64,000 nt of DNA from Arthrobacter sp. FB24 (lineage in GTDB: Bacteria; Actinomycetota; Actinomycetes; Actinomycetales; Micrococcaceae): the NCBI RefSeq assembly GCF_000196235.1, contig NC_008541.1:992001-1056000 (forward strand), given 5' to 3'. Position numbers and translations under genes: made by a program. The notes beneath the pieces are model-generated. The model was not told the origin of the DNA and did no database searches. It saw only the letters and a list, made by a program, of their open reading frames with translations. Shown piece by piece: positions 25,599-34,633 of the stretch (position 1 is its first letter; each line of letters begins with the position of its first letter).

Positions 25599-26893
25599 AC
25601 CGCCGGCTGCCCGGTCACGGGCGTCACCCGGATCCGGGCGATGCGGAGCCTGTCCATGGCGAGCACCGTCAGCACTTGGCCCGGCACCTGCACCCGGTCC
25701 CCGACCACGGGCAGGCGGCCCAGGCGGGAGATGACGAACCCGGCCACTGTCTCGTAGCGGCCCTCCGGCAGGGTGATGCCGGTGGCAGCGGCGAATTCCT
25801 GCAGGATCAGGCCGCCGTCCACGTCGATGGATCCGTTGGCCACGGTGACGCGGTCCTCGTGGTCGGCCCCGGTGTCGTATTCGTCGTAGATTTCGCCCAC
25901 CAACTCCTCGACCAGGTCCTCCAGCGTGACGATGCCGTCGGTGCCGCCGTATTCGTCCACCACCAGCGCGATGTGGTGGCCCAGCCGGCGCATCCGCGAC
26001 AGCGTCGGCAGCACCCGGTTGGTTCCCGGCAGGGGGAGGAGTTCGCGGACGATGTCCTTCACCAGCCCCTGGTCCTGCTGTTCAGTCCGGGTCATCAGGT
26101 CCCGGATGTGGACGAAGCCCAGGACGTCGTCCGGGGTCCTGCCGATCACAGGGAACCGCGAATACGGGCCGTCCCGGACCATGCTGCGTGCGTCGGCAAT
26201 AGTCATGGTGCCGTCAATGAAGGTCACTTCGGTGCGGGGGCGCATGACCTCCTGCAGTGTGCGGTCCCCGGCGCCGAACACGTCGGTCAGGATGTGCCGG
26301 CTGCTCTCTTCCAGCAGGTCGCTCTCCGCCACCATGTCCCAGAGTTCCTCGGAGCTGATCCCCTCCCGCTTGGCGTGCGGGTCACCGCCAAAGAGCCGGA
26401 CCACGGCGTCGGTGGAAACGGACAGCAGCCAGATGACGGGCCGCATGACCTCGGAAAGGACCACCAGCGGCGGGGCCAGGACCTTGGTGAAGCCGACGGC
26501 GCTCTGCATAGCCAGCCTTTTGGGCACCAGCTCGCCCAGCACCAGGGACAGGTAGGCCACCAGCAGGGTTATGCCGATAAAGGCCACCGGCTCGGCCGCG
26601 GCGCCGAACCCCGCGCCTTTCAGGATGGGTTCGATGTCGGGTGAAATGGTGGACGCGCCGTAGGCGGCTGAGAAGAAGCCGGAGAGCGTCACGCCGATCT
26701 GCACGGTGGAGAGGAACCGGTTGGGGTTGCGGGCCAGCGCAGCGGCCCGGGCGCCGCGTTTGCCGGCCTTCTCGATCATGCGCACCTGGCTTTCCCGGAG
26801 GGAAATGAGCGCCATTTCGGTGGCTGCAAAGACGCCGCCCAGCAGTACGAAGAAGAGAACCAAGGCGAAGTTGACCAACGTGCCGCTGTCCAT
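25595..26893 (-). CDS. CNNM / HlyC-CorC family membrane protein with CBS pair
   Basis: Protein of 432 residues with the full family layout: CNNM/DUF21 membrane domain (about residues 1-190, with LVLGELVPKRLAMQSA), two CBS domains (about 205-330, including MRPRTEVTFIDGTMTIADARSMV and HHIALVVDEYGGTDGIVTLEDLVEELVGEI) and the C-terminal CorC_HlyC domain (about 345-425). Such proteins are linked to magnesium/cobalt efflux or sodium-dependent magnesium transport; the old haemolysin label is probably misleading. The gene ends inside the stop codon of the convergent DUF1295 gene. Confidence 0.92.
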   Translation of the reverse strand: MDSGTLVNFALVLFFVLLGGVFAATEMALISLRESQVRMIEKAGKRGARAAALARNPNRFLSTVQIGVTLSGFFSAAYGASTISPDIEPILKGAGFGAAAEPVAFIGITLLVAYLSLVLGELVPKRLAMQSAVGFTKVLAPPLVVLSEVMRPVIWLLSVSTDAVVRLFGGDPHAKREGISSEELWDMVAESDLLEESSRHILTDVFGAGDRTLQEVMRPRTEVTFIDGTMTIADARSMVRDGPYSRFPVIGRTPDDVLGFVHIRDLMTRTEQQDQGLVKDIVRELLPLPGTNRVLPTLSRMRRLGHHIALVVDEYGGTDGIVTLEDLVEELVGEIYDEYDTGADHEDRVTVANGSIDVDGGLILQEFAAATGITLPEGRYETVAGFVISRLGRLPVVGDRVQVPGQVLTVLAMDRLRIARIRVTPVTGQPAV

Positions 26894-26926
26894 AGCCTGA
26901 CACTACCGAATGCGGTCAACAACCGG

Positions 26927-28615
26927 TCAGGTAGCGAGCGTCAGCAGTTTCCCGTCCGTCACGGCCTGGCGGGACAGCGTTTTGTAGCCCGCCTGCTCGA
27001 ACAGCACCGTGATCGTGTCCTCCTCGTGCCGCATCACCAGGCCGGGCCCCCATTCCTTATGTACAACTGAGGCTTGGAGCGGAAATGGGTCACCGCCCGC
27101 GGCGGCCGCTGCGGCGTCGTCGTAATCCTCCTCGTAGGCGGAGCCGTCGGTGCAGGTATCGCAGTTGCCGCAGGGCTCGGGGAGGTTCTCGCCGAAGTAG
27201 CCCAGCAGGAACTGGCGGCGGCAGGCGTCGGTCTCGGCGTAGCCGCGCATCATCTCGATGCGGGAGCGGTCCACCCGCTGGCGTGCTTCGGCGTGTTCGA
27301 CGGCGCGTTCCACCACCGCGGGCAGCTTGGCGCCCGCTTCCAGCCGGATGCCGCGCTTGCCGGTGCGGACGGCGCGGGTTTCCTGCAACTGGTTCAGCAG
27401 CCCGGTGAGCTTCCGCGGAGAGAATCCGGTCTGCTCGGCGAGGGCCTTCTGCCTGACCGGCCCGCCGGCGTCGCGCAGTGCCTGGAGAACAGTGAAGAGG
27501 GATTCCTCGTCCGTGGTGTGGGTGCCGAAGAACTTGCGGAGGCCCAGGTCCTCGGAGCGGTAGTGCAGGACGGCGGAGGCGGGTTCGCCGTCGCGCCCGG
27601 AGCGGCCGATCTCCTGGTAGTAGCTGTCCAGCGAGTCGGGGATGTCGGCGTGAATGACGAAGCGGACGTTGGGTTTGTCGATGCCCATGCCGAAGGCGGT
27701 GGTGGCCACCACCACGTCCAGTTCGTCGTCGAGGAACTGCTGGTGGACGCGGTCCCGCTCGCCCTGCTTCCGGCCGGCGTGGTAGGCCTCAGCGCGCAGG
27801 CCCAGGGCAGTGAGTTCGGCCGCGTAGGCCTCGGTGTCCTTGCGGGTGGCGGCGTACAGCAGGCCCGGACTCTTGAGTTCGGCCACCTGGCGGGTCACGG
27901 CGCGGCGCTTGTCCTTGTCCTTGTGGTGGCGGATGACTTCCAGCCGGATGTTGGGCCGGTCGAAGCCGTGCACCAGGACCAGCGGGTCCACCATGTGCAG
28001 GCGCTGCTGGATCTCCTCGCGCACCGGAGGAGAAGCAGTGGCGGTAAGGCCGACGACGGGCGGGTTGCCCAGTTGCGCGCGGACCTCGCCGAGGCGTAGA
28101 TAGTCGGGGCGGAAGTCGTGGCCCCACGAGGAGACGCAGTGGGCCTCGTCCACCACGAACAGCGGGACGTCCAGGGCCGCGAGCCGTTCTACGGTTTCGG
28201 TCTTGGCGAGCTGTTCGGGAGCGAGGAACACGAACACCGCGTCGCCGTTCTCCGCGGCTTCCCAGGCGGCGTTGTTTTCGGAATCGCTGTGGCCGGAGTT
28301 GATGGCGACGGCGGCGTGGCCGCCGAGCGTTTCCAGCAGCCCGTCCAGCTGGTCCTCCTGCAGGGCGATCAGCGGGGAAACCACGACGGCGGGACCGCGG
28401 CTTGCGCTGCCTTGGTGCAGTTGCAGCGCGGCCACCTGGTAGATGGCGGACTTGCCGTAGCCGGTGGGCATCACGGCCAGGACGTCCCGGCCGGTGACGA
28501 GGGCGCGCATTCCGGCGAGCTGGCCGGCGCGGAGGCGGGGGAGTCCGAAGGTGTCCGCGGCGAGCTGGCGGAGTTCTGTGCTGGTGGGTTCTGCGGGGGC
28601 AAGCGCCTCGGCCAT
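26927..28615 (-). CDS. recQ: RecQ-family ATP-dependent DNA helicase
   Basis: 3'-5' DNA helicase of 562 residues acting in recombination and repair. Helicase motifs: Walker A MPTGYGKSAIYQ (Lys55), DEAH at 156-159, TATASPPVREE, FGMGIDKPNVRFV and YYQEIGRSGRDGEP. The RecQ zinc-binding site is reduced to CRRQFLLGY plus CGNCDTC. There is no HRDC domain; the last 50 residues (VHKEWGPGLVMRHEEDTITVLFEQAGYKTLS) look like a DUF3553-type small beta domain, a known actinobacterial variant. The start ATG is preceded by CGGAGC; the frame is open another 67 codons but that part is low-quality and overlaps the promoter zone. Confidence 0.92.
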   Translation of the reverse strand: MAEALAPAEPTSTELRQLAADTFGLPRLRAGQLAGMRALVTGRDVLAVMPTGYGKSAIYQVAALQLHQGSASRGPAVVVSPLIALQEDQLDGLLETLGGHAAVAINSGHSDSENNAAWEAAENGDAVFVFLAPEQLAKTETVERLAALDVPLFVVDEAHCVSSWGHDFRPDYLRLGEVRAQLGNPPVVGLTATASPPVREEIQQRLHMVDPLVLVHGFDRPNIRLEVIRHHKDKDKRRAVTRQVAELKSPGLLYAATRKDTEAYAAELTALGLRAEAYHAGRKQGERDRVHQQFLDDELDVVVATTAFGMGIDKPNVRFVIHADIPDSLDSYYQEIGRSGRDGEPASAVLHYRSEDLGLRKFFGTHTTDEESLFTVLQALRDAGGPVRQKALAEQTGFSPRKLTGLLNQLQETRAVRTGKRGIRLEAGAKLPAVVERAVEHAEARQRVDRSRIEMMRGYAETDACRRQFLLGYFGENLPEPCGNCDTCTDGSAYEEDYDDAAAAAAGGDPFPLQASVVHKEWGPGLVMRHEEDTITVLFEQAGYKTLSRQAVTDGKLLTLAT

Positions 28616-28751
28616 GATGGCAGCTCCGTGTGGTGGTGCGATCCGATGGCCGGGCGTCTTCAGCCGAGGGATCCAGCATAACGCGTGCCGGGAGGTCGCA
28701 GCGGGCGGCGGAACGCGTACGTTCAGCCGCCCGCTCCAGGAAACGAAGCCG

Positions 28752-29750
28752 CTATTTTGCGGGGGTGACCGTTGCTTCGTAGGTGAGGATTTCCGTGCCG
28801 TTGCCTTCTTCGGCATCGTCCGGCGCCACGTGCATCGTCAGATGGTTGCCTTCCGCCGTGAGCTTGAAGGGGTTCCGGGTGGCCACGTGACCGGCCGTGG
28901 ACCACTTTTGGAACGGCACATCATGCAGGGTCGTCTTCCTGGCAAGGTCGATCAGGGCCATGCCGCCCAGTTCGTAGGTGGCCGCCGTGCCGCCTGCCGC
29001 CGGGGCCTGGGGCAGGTTGGCGACCCCTGCGCACAAGGCCTGGGAATTGGCCACGTACTGGCAGTCCTGGTAGTCGATGAAGTGGTTCGGGTTCTGCCAG
29101 GTGCTGAGCTGCTTGCCGTTGAGGTTCCATTCGGCGAACCTCCGGGAGCCCCACGTGTTGCCGATCAGATGCCCGGTCCGGCGGTCCATGACGATGCCGC
29201 CAAAGTGGTCGGGGACCTCGAACTGCTTCTGCGGCTCCAGGGTCGCGGCGTCAACGCTGTAGATGATCGAGCTGCTGTTGGGCCGGTACTGTGCCACGCT
29301 CACCCAGATGTTCTTCCCGTCGAAGTCCAGCCCGCCCGGGTGGTACATGTCGCCTTCGCCCAGGATGATGTCCTTCTGCAGGTTCCCGGCTTTGTCCATC
29401 ACAAACAGGTGCCCGACGCCCTTCCCGGCCGTGCGGTCGTACCCGTCGCGCGGCGCAGGGTATTTAACGGTGGGCTCAACTATTTCCACGGACGACAGGA
29501 AGATGTGATCCTCCGTGTAGGCGATGCCCTGGGGATGGAATGTGGGGAAGCCGAGCTTGAGCTTGCCTGTCATCTCCCAGTTGGTGGAACGGTCCACGGC
29601 CTTGAAGCTGTCGGCCAATGCCGTGTCGGCGGCGTGGCGGTCACTGTCGCCGGGCTCGGGCGCAGCCTGGGCGGCAATGCCGCTGCCTGCGGCGAGGACG
29701 ATGACGGCAGCGGCGGCTGTCAGGGCGCCGCGGGTGCGAATGCGGTTCAT
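28752..29750 (-). CDS. Secreted DUF6454 protein
   Basis: Exported protein of 332 residues with a Sec signal peptide ending near AAQAAPEPG. The mature part looks like a beta-propeller: repeats such as HLFVMDKAGNLQKDIILGEGDMYHPGGLDFDGKNIWVSVAQYR and GGIVMDRRTGHLIGNTWGSRRFAEW. I recall this as DUF6454, without known activity. The ATG at 29750 is chosen since AAAGG lies 7 bases upstream; a TTG five codons earlier is possible. It follows the phosphodiesterase gene by 52 bases in the same direction, so both are likely cotranscribed exported proteins. Confidence 0.85.
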   Translation of the reverse strand: MNRIRTRGALTAAAAVIVLAAGSGIAAQAAPEPGDSDRHAADTALADSFKAVDRSTNWEMTGKLKLGFPTFHPQGIAYTEDHIFLSSVEIVEPTVKYPAPRDGYDRTAGKGVGHLFVMDKAGNLQKDIILGEGDMYHPGGLDFDGKNIWVSVAQYRPNSSSIIYSVDAATLEPQKQFEVPDHFGGIVMDRRTGHLIGNTWGSRRFAEWNLNGKQLSTWQNPNHFIDYQDCQYVANSQALCAGVANLPQAPAAGGTAATYELGGMALIDLARKTTLHDVPFQKWSTAGHVATRNPFKLTAEGNHLTMHVAPDDAEEGNGTEILTYEATVTPAK

Positions 29751-29802
29751 GGGGATGCCTTTCAAGAGTCAGATGGTAAGGACCGGCGTGCGGCGATTTT
29801 CC

Positions 29803-30876
29803 CTAGACGGCGCCCGGTTCCAGCGAGTACTGCTTCGGCAGCTTCATCGAGTGCTCGGCCATGACCTCACGCAGCCGGTCGGGATAATCGGTGATGATCC
29901 CGTCAACACCGGCGGAAATGAGGGCGCGCATGGTCGGCTTGTCGTCGACAGTCCACGGCATAACCTGCATCCCGGCGTCGTGGGCACGGTTGACCATGTC
30001 CGCCGTGACGTACGGGACGTATCCCGGGTCCTCCACGGTTCCGTTTTGCGGTGTGCCGTGGACCGGGGAGATGGCGTCGAACCCCAGGTGGGAGGCGGCG
30101 TTGACCAGGTCTCCGCCAAAGTCGTCCGCGTCGATGCCGCCAAGCCACGGGGAACTGCCCGGTTGGCCGGCCTGCAGGAAGTCCTTGTTGGTCAGGGCGA
30201 CGGTTCGGATCCGGGGGTCGGCCGCCTGGACCAGCCGCAGTGAGCCCCAGTCGAAGCTCTGGATGGATACGCGCTGCTGCATGTTGGCGGCCTTGATTTC
30301 CTTCAGTGCGACGGCCACGAACTGTTCACGGGGTGCGGTCTGCTCCGGGGCGCCGGCCTCCACCTTCGTTTCGATGTTGAATTTCACCTGGCTGGCCCGG
30401 TAGGAGTCCACCAGTGCAAAAACCTCCGCGAGCGTGGGCATCTTTTCGCCGGGTGCGGCCTGCTGCCCGGGGAACTGGGGGAGGGTGAGGCTTCCGCAAT
30501 CGAGGGTACGCACCTGGTCGAACGTCAGGTCTTTGACGTATTTGCCGGCGTAGGGAAACAACGGGTCCCCGGGCGTCGCGGGTGAGGTATCCGCGCACTT
30601 CTTGTCGCTGATCTTGCGGTCGTGAGTGATGACTTCCCGGCCGTCCTTGGTTATCTGGAGGTCGAGTTCAAGAGTGGTCACACCCGTCTCGAGCGCCTTG
30701 GCAAACGCAGGAAGCGTGGACTCGACCGTCAGCCCGATTCCTCCGCGGTGGGCCTGGATGTCAAAGTGGTTAGCGGTGCCGTTCGGGTTGGTGTCGGCAG
30801 CCTGCGCCGGAAGGGGTGTCCCCAGCGCCAGGCCTGCGCACATGGCGGCCGCGGTCAGCAGCTTTGCGGTGTTCAT
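29803..30876 (-). CDS. Secreted glycerophosphodiester phosphodiesterase
   Basis: GlpQ-type enzyme of 357 residues that releases glycerol-3-phosphate from deacylated phospholipids or teichoic acid. A Sec signal peptide ends at AQAAD. Catalytic elements of the TIM barrel are QAHRGG (His43, Arg44), TTLELDLQITKDGREVITHD (Glu70, Asp72, His85) and the late MQVMPWTVDDKPTMRALISAGVDGIITDYPDRL. Secretion suggests phosphate or glycerol scavenging from outside lipids. The downstream DUF6454 gene encodes another exported protein. No Pho-box could be fixed. Confidence 0.93.
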   Translation of the reverse strand: MNTAKLLTAAAMCAGLALGTPLPAQAADTNPNGTANHFDIQAHRGGIGLTVESTLPAFAKALETGVTTLELDLQITKDGREVITHDRKISDKKCADTSPATPGDPLFPYAGKYVKDLTFDQVRTLDCGSLTLPQFPGQQAAPGEKMPTLAEVFALVDSYRASQVKFNIETKVEAGAPEQTAPREQFVAVALKEIKAANMQQRVSIQSFDWGSLRLVQAADPRIRTVALTNKDFLQAGQPGSSPWLGGIDADDFGGDLVNAASHLGFDAISPVHGTPQNGTVEDPGYVPYVTADMVNRAHDAGMQVMPWTVDDKPTMRALISAGVDGIITDYPDRLREVMAEHSMKLPKQYSLEPGAV

Positions 30877-31130
30877 TTGTGGGTCTCCAAATCGGTGTCA
30901 TGCCCGTTTACGAGCGGCATCCAGTCTGGTCATCCACCGGAAACGAGGCGCTTCCTGACGGTGGAGGAGACATGACGGACTGGTGAACTCGGAAGTGAAC
31001 TCTTAGTTCCGCCGGAATGCACAAGGCCGGCTCAAGACTCCATCAAGGTTGGACGAAGATCTCCGCAGGTTCATCATTACGCTGCCGCACGAGAAATACG
31101 CTTCTGGTTAGCAAGATTTCGGCTTAAGAA

Positions 31131-31157
31131 AAAGGCCCGGCTATATGCCGGGCCTTT
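31131..31157. terminator. Strong hairpin just upstream of the nuclease gene
   Basis: AAAGGCCCGGC, loop TATAT, GCCGGGCCTTT, then ATTAAT on the plus strand and TTCTT on the minus strand. It has terminator form in both directions but ends only 17 bases before the ATG of the plus-strand nuclease gene, and no plus-strand gene lies upstream. It may end a small RNA, act as an attenuator in the leader, or block antisense transcription. Confidence 0.7.
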
Positions 31158-31174
31158 ATTAATGGGGGAAAAGA

Positions 31175-32560
31175 ATGTCGAACTATGTGACCCTTCTGGG
31201 GTCCACTCCTGCCGGGGAGGACCCGAGGCCGCCACGCAAGCCACGCGCTTCCACTTTCATTGTTGGGGCCATCACGGCGCTCTTTATGCTCCTGGGTGCG
31301 CTCAGCGGCGGTCTTGGGGGCGCACTGGTTTTCCTGGCCATCGCGGCGGGACTCACCGGCCTCTATGTCCTGGCGACTGGCCGCCGTTCCTGGGCGTGGC
31401 TTCCGGCCAGGCGTAAGGCGGGGGCTATTGCCCTGGCCGTTTCATTTGCACTGTTTATCGGCGGCGCCGTTGCCTTGCCGCGGACTTCCTCGTGGAACGC
31501 TGAGGCGGCCTCATCCGAGGGCACCGCCTCGCCCGCCGCCGCTGCGGCGAGTGCAACTGCCAAGGCGACGCCTGCGCCGTCGTCCTCTCCGACTGCGCAG
31601 GAAACGGGCGAGCCGCTGGATCCTGACAGTCCTTACCTCCTGGCACAGGGGGTCAACGTAACGGCACCGAAGGCCCAGCCGGCTTTCGCCACCAAGGCGG
31701 TGGACCTGCTGGCCACCCTTGCCATCAAGGGCCGGGCGCCGAAGACGGGCTATGACCGTGCCCTGTTCGGGCAGGCGTGGGCCGACGTTGACCGGAACGG
31801 CTGCGACACCCGGAACGACATCCTCAAACGTGACCTGACGGGCATCACCTACACGAACAGCGTCCCTTGCAAGGTGCAGTCGGGAACGCTGGCGGATCCC
31901 TACACGGGCACCAGCATCAGCTTCCTGCGGGGGAGCGGGACCAGCAGCAAGGTCCAGATCGACCATGTTGTGGCACTGAGCGACGCCTGGCAGAAGGGCG
32001 CGCAGCAGCTGACCACGGAACAGCGGACAGCCTTCGCCAATGATCCGCTGAACCTGCAGGCGACCGACGGTCCCACGAACATCAAAAAGGGCGACGGCGA
32101 CGCCGCCACCTGGCTGCCGCCGAACAAGGGTTTCCGGTGTGAATACGTTGCCCGGCAGATCTCCGTGAAGGCAACGTACAGCCTGTGGGTCACCCAGGCG
32201 GAGCACGATGCGATGGCCCGGATCCTGGCCGATTGCTCGGGCCAGCTGGCACCGACGAACGAGCAGGCCCCCGCCGCTGCGGCACCCGCACCGGCGCCGG
32301 CACCCGCCGCCGTCGAACCTGCGCCTTTTGTGGCAGTGCCCGCCCCGGCAGCGCCTGCTCCCGCTGTGGTGGCCCCGGCTCCTGTTGCTCCGGCACCTGT
32401 TGTCCAGGCTCCAGCTCCCGTTGCGCCGGCCCCGGCTGCCGCCTACTACGCCAACTGTGCCGCGGCCAGGGCTGCAGGTGCGGCGCCGCTGTACGCAGGG
32501 TCGGCAGGCTACCGCCCGGCGCTGGACCGCGACTCCGACGGCATTGCCTGCGAAAGCTAA
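31175..32560 (+). CDS. Membrane-anchored HNH nuclease (DUF1524) with Excalibur domain
   Basis: Protein of 461 residues. After about 30 polar residues come two to three membrane helices (about 30-60 and 85-105), a Ser/Ala linker, then the DUF1524 HNH nuclease domain: IDHVVALSDAWQKGAQQL supplies the catalytic His, and FANDPLNLQATDGPTNIKKGDGDAATWLPPN the rest of the beta-beta-alpha metal site. A Pro/Ala-rich linker of about 70 residues leads to a C-terminal Excalibur domain (YYANCAAARAAGAAPLYAGSAGYRPALDRDSDGIACES) with the DxDxDG calcium loop. The nuclease is probably displayed outside the cell. GGGGGAAAAG precedes the ATG. The next gene carries the same Excalibur module. Confidence 0.9.
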   Translation: MSNYVTLLGSTPAGEDPRPPRKPRASTFIVGAITALFMLLGALSGGLGGALVFLAIAAGLTGLYVLATGRRSWAWLPARRKAGAIALAVSFALFIGGAVALPRTSSWNAEAASSEGTASPAAAAASATAKATPAPSSSPTAQETGEPLDPDSPYLLAQGVNVTAPKAQPAFATKAVDLLATLAIKGRAPKTGYDRALFGQAWADVDRNGCDTRNDILKRDLTGITYTNSVPCKVQSGTLADPYTGTSISFLRGSGTSSKVQIDHVVALSDAWQKGAQQLTTEQRTAFANDPLNLQATDGPTNIKKGDGDAATWLPPNKGFRCEYVARQISVKATYSLWVTQAEHDAMARILADCSGQLAPTNEQAPAAAAPAPAPAPAAVEPAPFVAVPAPAAPAPAVVAPAPVAPAPVVQAPAPVAPAPAAAYYANCAAARAAGAAPLYAGSAGYRPALDRDSDGIACES

Positions 32561-32604
32561 CCAGACCAATCACTCCACCGTTCCAAACTTTCCTAGGGGG
32601 AAAA

Positions 32605-33303
32605 ATGAAAAAGATGTTGACACTGGTAGTCCTAACCGGCCTCATGCTGACCGGATGCGGCGGTCAGCAGGCGGCATCGTCCGCAACCGCTGTTGCAGAC
32701 GTCTCAGACGCTGTCACGGTTCCCAGCGTGATGGGCATGACCCTGGATAAGGCCACGGATCAGCTGGAAAACCTTGGGCTCAAGGTCAAGGCGGACGACA
32801 CCGCCGACGGCAAAATGATCATGTCCAAGAAGAACTGGCAGGTGACGTCCCAGGACCCCGCGGAGGGCGCGAAGGTGGCGAAGGACTCCACCGTGCACCT
32901 CGGCGTCAAGAACCTCGAGAAGGAGGCGGCGGAAAAGGCCGCCGCGGACAAGGCGGCTGCAGAGAAGGCTGCGGCGGCAAAGGCTGCTGCGGACAAGGCT
33001 GCGGCCGATAAGGCCGCGGCAGATAAGGCGGCAGCTGACAAGGCTGCAGCAGATGCGGCTGCGGCTGCTGCCGCGAAGGTGGCCGCCGAGCAGGCTGCGG
33101 CTCAAAAGGCAGCCCCTCCGGCGCAGGTTCCCGCTGCGCCGGCGCCGGCACCGGCGCCGGTAGCTCCCGCCGCTCCGGCCACCGCGTACTATCCCAACTG
33201 TGCCGCCGTCAAGGCCGCAGGTGCCGCGCCGCTCTACTCCGGCCAGCCCGGTTACAGCACCAGCCTTGACCGCGATCGCGACGGCGTGGCCTGCGAGAAA
33301 TAG
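32605..33303 (+). CDS. PASTA-Excalibur lipoprotein
   Basis: Predicted lipoprotein of 232 residues: lipobox LTGC at about residue 16, one PASTA domain (VTVPSVMGMTLDKATDQLENLGLKVKADD, VTSQDPAEGAKVAKDSTVHLGV), then a long Ala/Lys helix built of KAAADKAAAEK-type repeats (about residues 105-165), a Pro/Ala linker and an Excalibur domain nearly identical in form to that of the preceding nuclease (YYPNCAAVKAAGAAPLYSGQPGYSTSLDRDRDGVACEK). PASTA modules bind peptidoglycan, so it may hold the pair at the cell wall. AGGGGG precedes the ATG by 4 bases; 44 bases separate it from the nuclease gene. Confidence 0.88.
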   Translation: MKKMLTLVVLTGLMLTGCGGQQAASSATAVADVSDAVTVPSVMGMTLDKATDQLENLGLKVKADDTADGKMIMSKKNWQVTSQDPAEGAKVAKDSTVHLGVKNLEKEAAEKAAADKAAAEKAAAAKAAADKAAADKAAADKAAADKAAADAAAAAAAKVAAEQAAAQKAAPPAQVPAAPAPAPAPVAPAAPATAYYPNCAAVKAAGAAPLYSGQPGYSTSLDRDRDGVACEK

Positions 33304-33326
33304 CCGCCGCTTTCCGGAGCAGCTGT

Positions 33327-33370
33327 TCTGCCGTGGATGCCTTCCTTCGCTGGAAGGTAACCACGGCAGA
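33327..33370. terminator. Long stem-loop between convergent genes
   Basis: TCTGCCGTGG pairs with CCACGGCAGA, with an inner stem CCTTCC/GGAAGG and a TTCGCT loop region. It lies 24 bases after the PASTA gene and 39 bases beyond the stop of the convergent MFS gene, so it can serve both. Confidence 0.75.
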
Positions 33371-33408
33371 CGGCTTTAAGGACAAAGACTCCTTATCGGA
33401 CAGGTGAA

Positions 33409-34632
33409 CTAGTGCACCGTTTCCCTCTGCCGTGGCTCTGGTTCGCGCTCCTTAGGACTTAGGATCGAGTCGGATTTGAGCGCAAGCAGCCCTGACAGCA
33501 GCGCCGCGGCCAAGATTGACGCAAACGCCATGGACGACGAAACACCCATGAGATACGTGGCAGCCGTGAGGCTGAGTGGGCTGGATACCGTCTCCAGAAA
33601 CTGGACGGCCGTCATGGTCTTGCCGAGATCAGTGGAGGGAATCTGTTGGTGGATAAGGGATGTGCGCCCCACGGTCCAGGCAATGCCTCCGGTACAGACG
33701 ATAAAGAGAGCACTGGCCACAGCGATCCACGAAGGGATGAAGAAGAGCAACGAGCCCCCAGCCATAAGCCACGAGGAACGTTGCATGAGAATGTTTGGAC
33801 GCCAACTGGAAAACAGGCCGGACAGGATTGATCCGCAAAACAGGCCTGCGGCCGCGGCCGCGCCAACAATCCCCACTTCGGTAGTTGAGCCGCCCAGGCC
33901 AGCCGAGGTCTGGAAGATGGCCAGGGTTGAGAGAGGCGCGGACAGAAAGCCGATCAGGACAACTGTCCCGGCGAAACGCCACCAACCGTGGAGTTGAGAG
34001 AGTCTCCTGTACCCCGCGGAAAGTTCCTGAATAAAGCCCGGCCGATCGGGCACGTTGCCTGGACGGTCCGGCCACGGCAGGAAGTTCATGATCATTGCGA
34101 TGACGGTGAATGAGACAGCGTCCACTGCCAGCAACCACCAGGGACCCCAGACAGCACTCAAAGCTCCGCCGATGGCCGGCCCCACGATGGAAGCCGATGT
34201 CCATGCCGTAGAGACTGATGCATTGAACTTTGCCGTGCCGTCGCCATACATTTTCGGGATTGCAACGAAGGTTGCAGTTCTTGCGAACATGTCGAGGCTG
34301 CCGCGCAGGAAGGCGCCGAGTACAAGAACCCAAAATGGTGTGTGCCAGGGCCCGATAAGCAGCGCCATAGCTGCAACTACCAGCGCCTGACCCCAGTATC
34401 CAATGTGGGTCATGGTGCGCGGCGACATACGGTCGGCCAGTCCTCCGATGAGCACTCCGGGAAAGGCCTTTGGCAGCTGGGATGCGACGGCAACGATGGA
34501 CATCTGGGCAAGGCTGCCGCTGGTTTGCAGCACGATGAGCGGCAGGGCGATGTTGTACGCGCCCCCGCCAAGCGAATTAACCCACATTCCCGTCAGGTGC
34601 AGGCGCCGCTGCCATGGCTTTGCTGGAGACAA
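33409..34632 (-). CDS. MFS exporter of the microcin C-like operon (MccC role)
   Basis: Major facilitator protein of about 407 residues with 12 helices, of the EntS/MccC-like MFS-3 type (GGLADRMSPRTMTHIGYWGQALVV is the loop motif; VGPAIGGALSAVWGPWWLLAVDAVSF follows). Last gene of the operon headed by the mccA-like peptide; by position it should export the modified peptide, giving both secretion and part of self-protection. The start TTG at 34632 is directly behind the stop of the HTTM-like gene and has AAGGAAAG just upstream; a TTG 12 codons earlier (34668) is the alternative. DNA is visibly AT-richer than the flanks, as in the whole operon. Confidence 0.85.
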   Translation of the reverse strand: MSPAKPWQRRLHLTGMWVNSLGGGAYNIALPLIVLQTSGSLAQMSIVAVASQLPKAFPGVLIGGLADRMSPRTMTHIGYWGQALVVAAMALLIGPWHTPFWVLVLGAFLRGSLDMFARTATFVAIPKMYGDGTAKFNASVSTAWTSASIVGPAIGGALSAVWGPWWLLAVDAVSFTVIAMIMNFLPWPDRPGNVPDRPGFIQELSAGYRRLSQLHGWWRFAGTVVLIGFLSAPLSTLAIFQTSAGLGGSTTEVGIVGAAAAAGLFCGSILSGLFSSWRPNILMQRSSWLMAGGSLLFFIPSWIAVASALFIVCTGGIAWTVGRTSLIHQQIPSTDLGKTMTAVQFLETVSSPLSLTAATYLMGVSSSMAFASILAAALLSGLLALKSDSILSPKEREPEPRQRETVH

Positions 34633-34633
34633 T

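Noticed and set aside
32935..33070. Short tandem DNA repeats resembling a repeat array
   Set aside because: They are the coding repeats of the Ala/Lys helix in the PASTA lipoprotein, not CRISPR or minisatellite: spacing is codon-based and repeats are imperfect.
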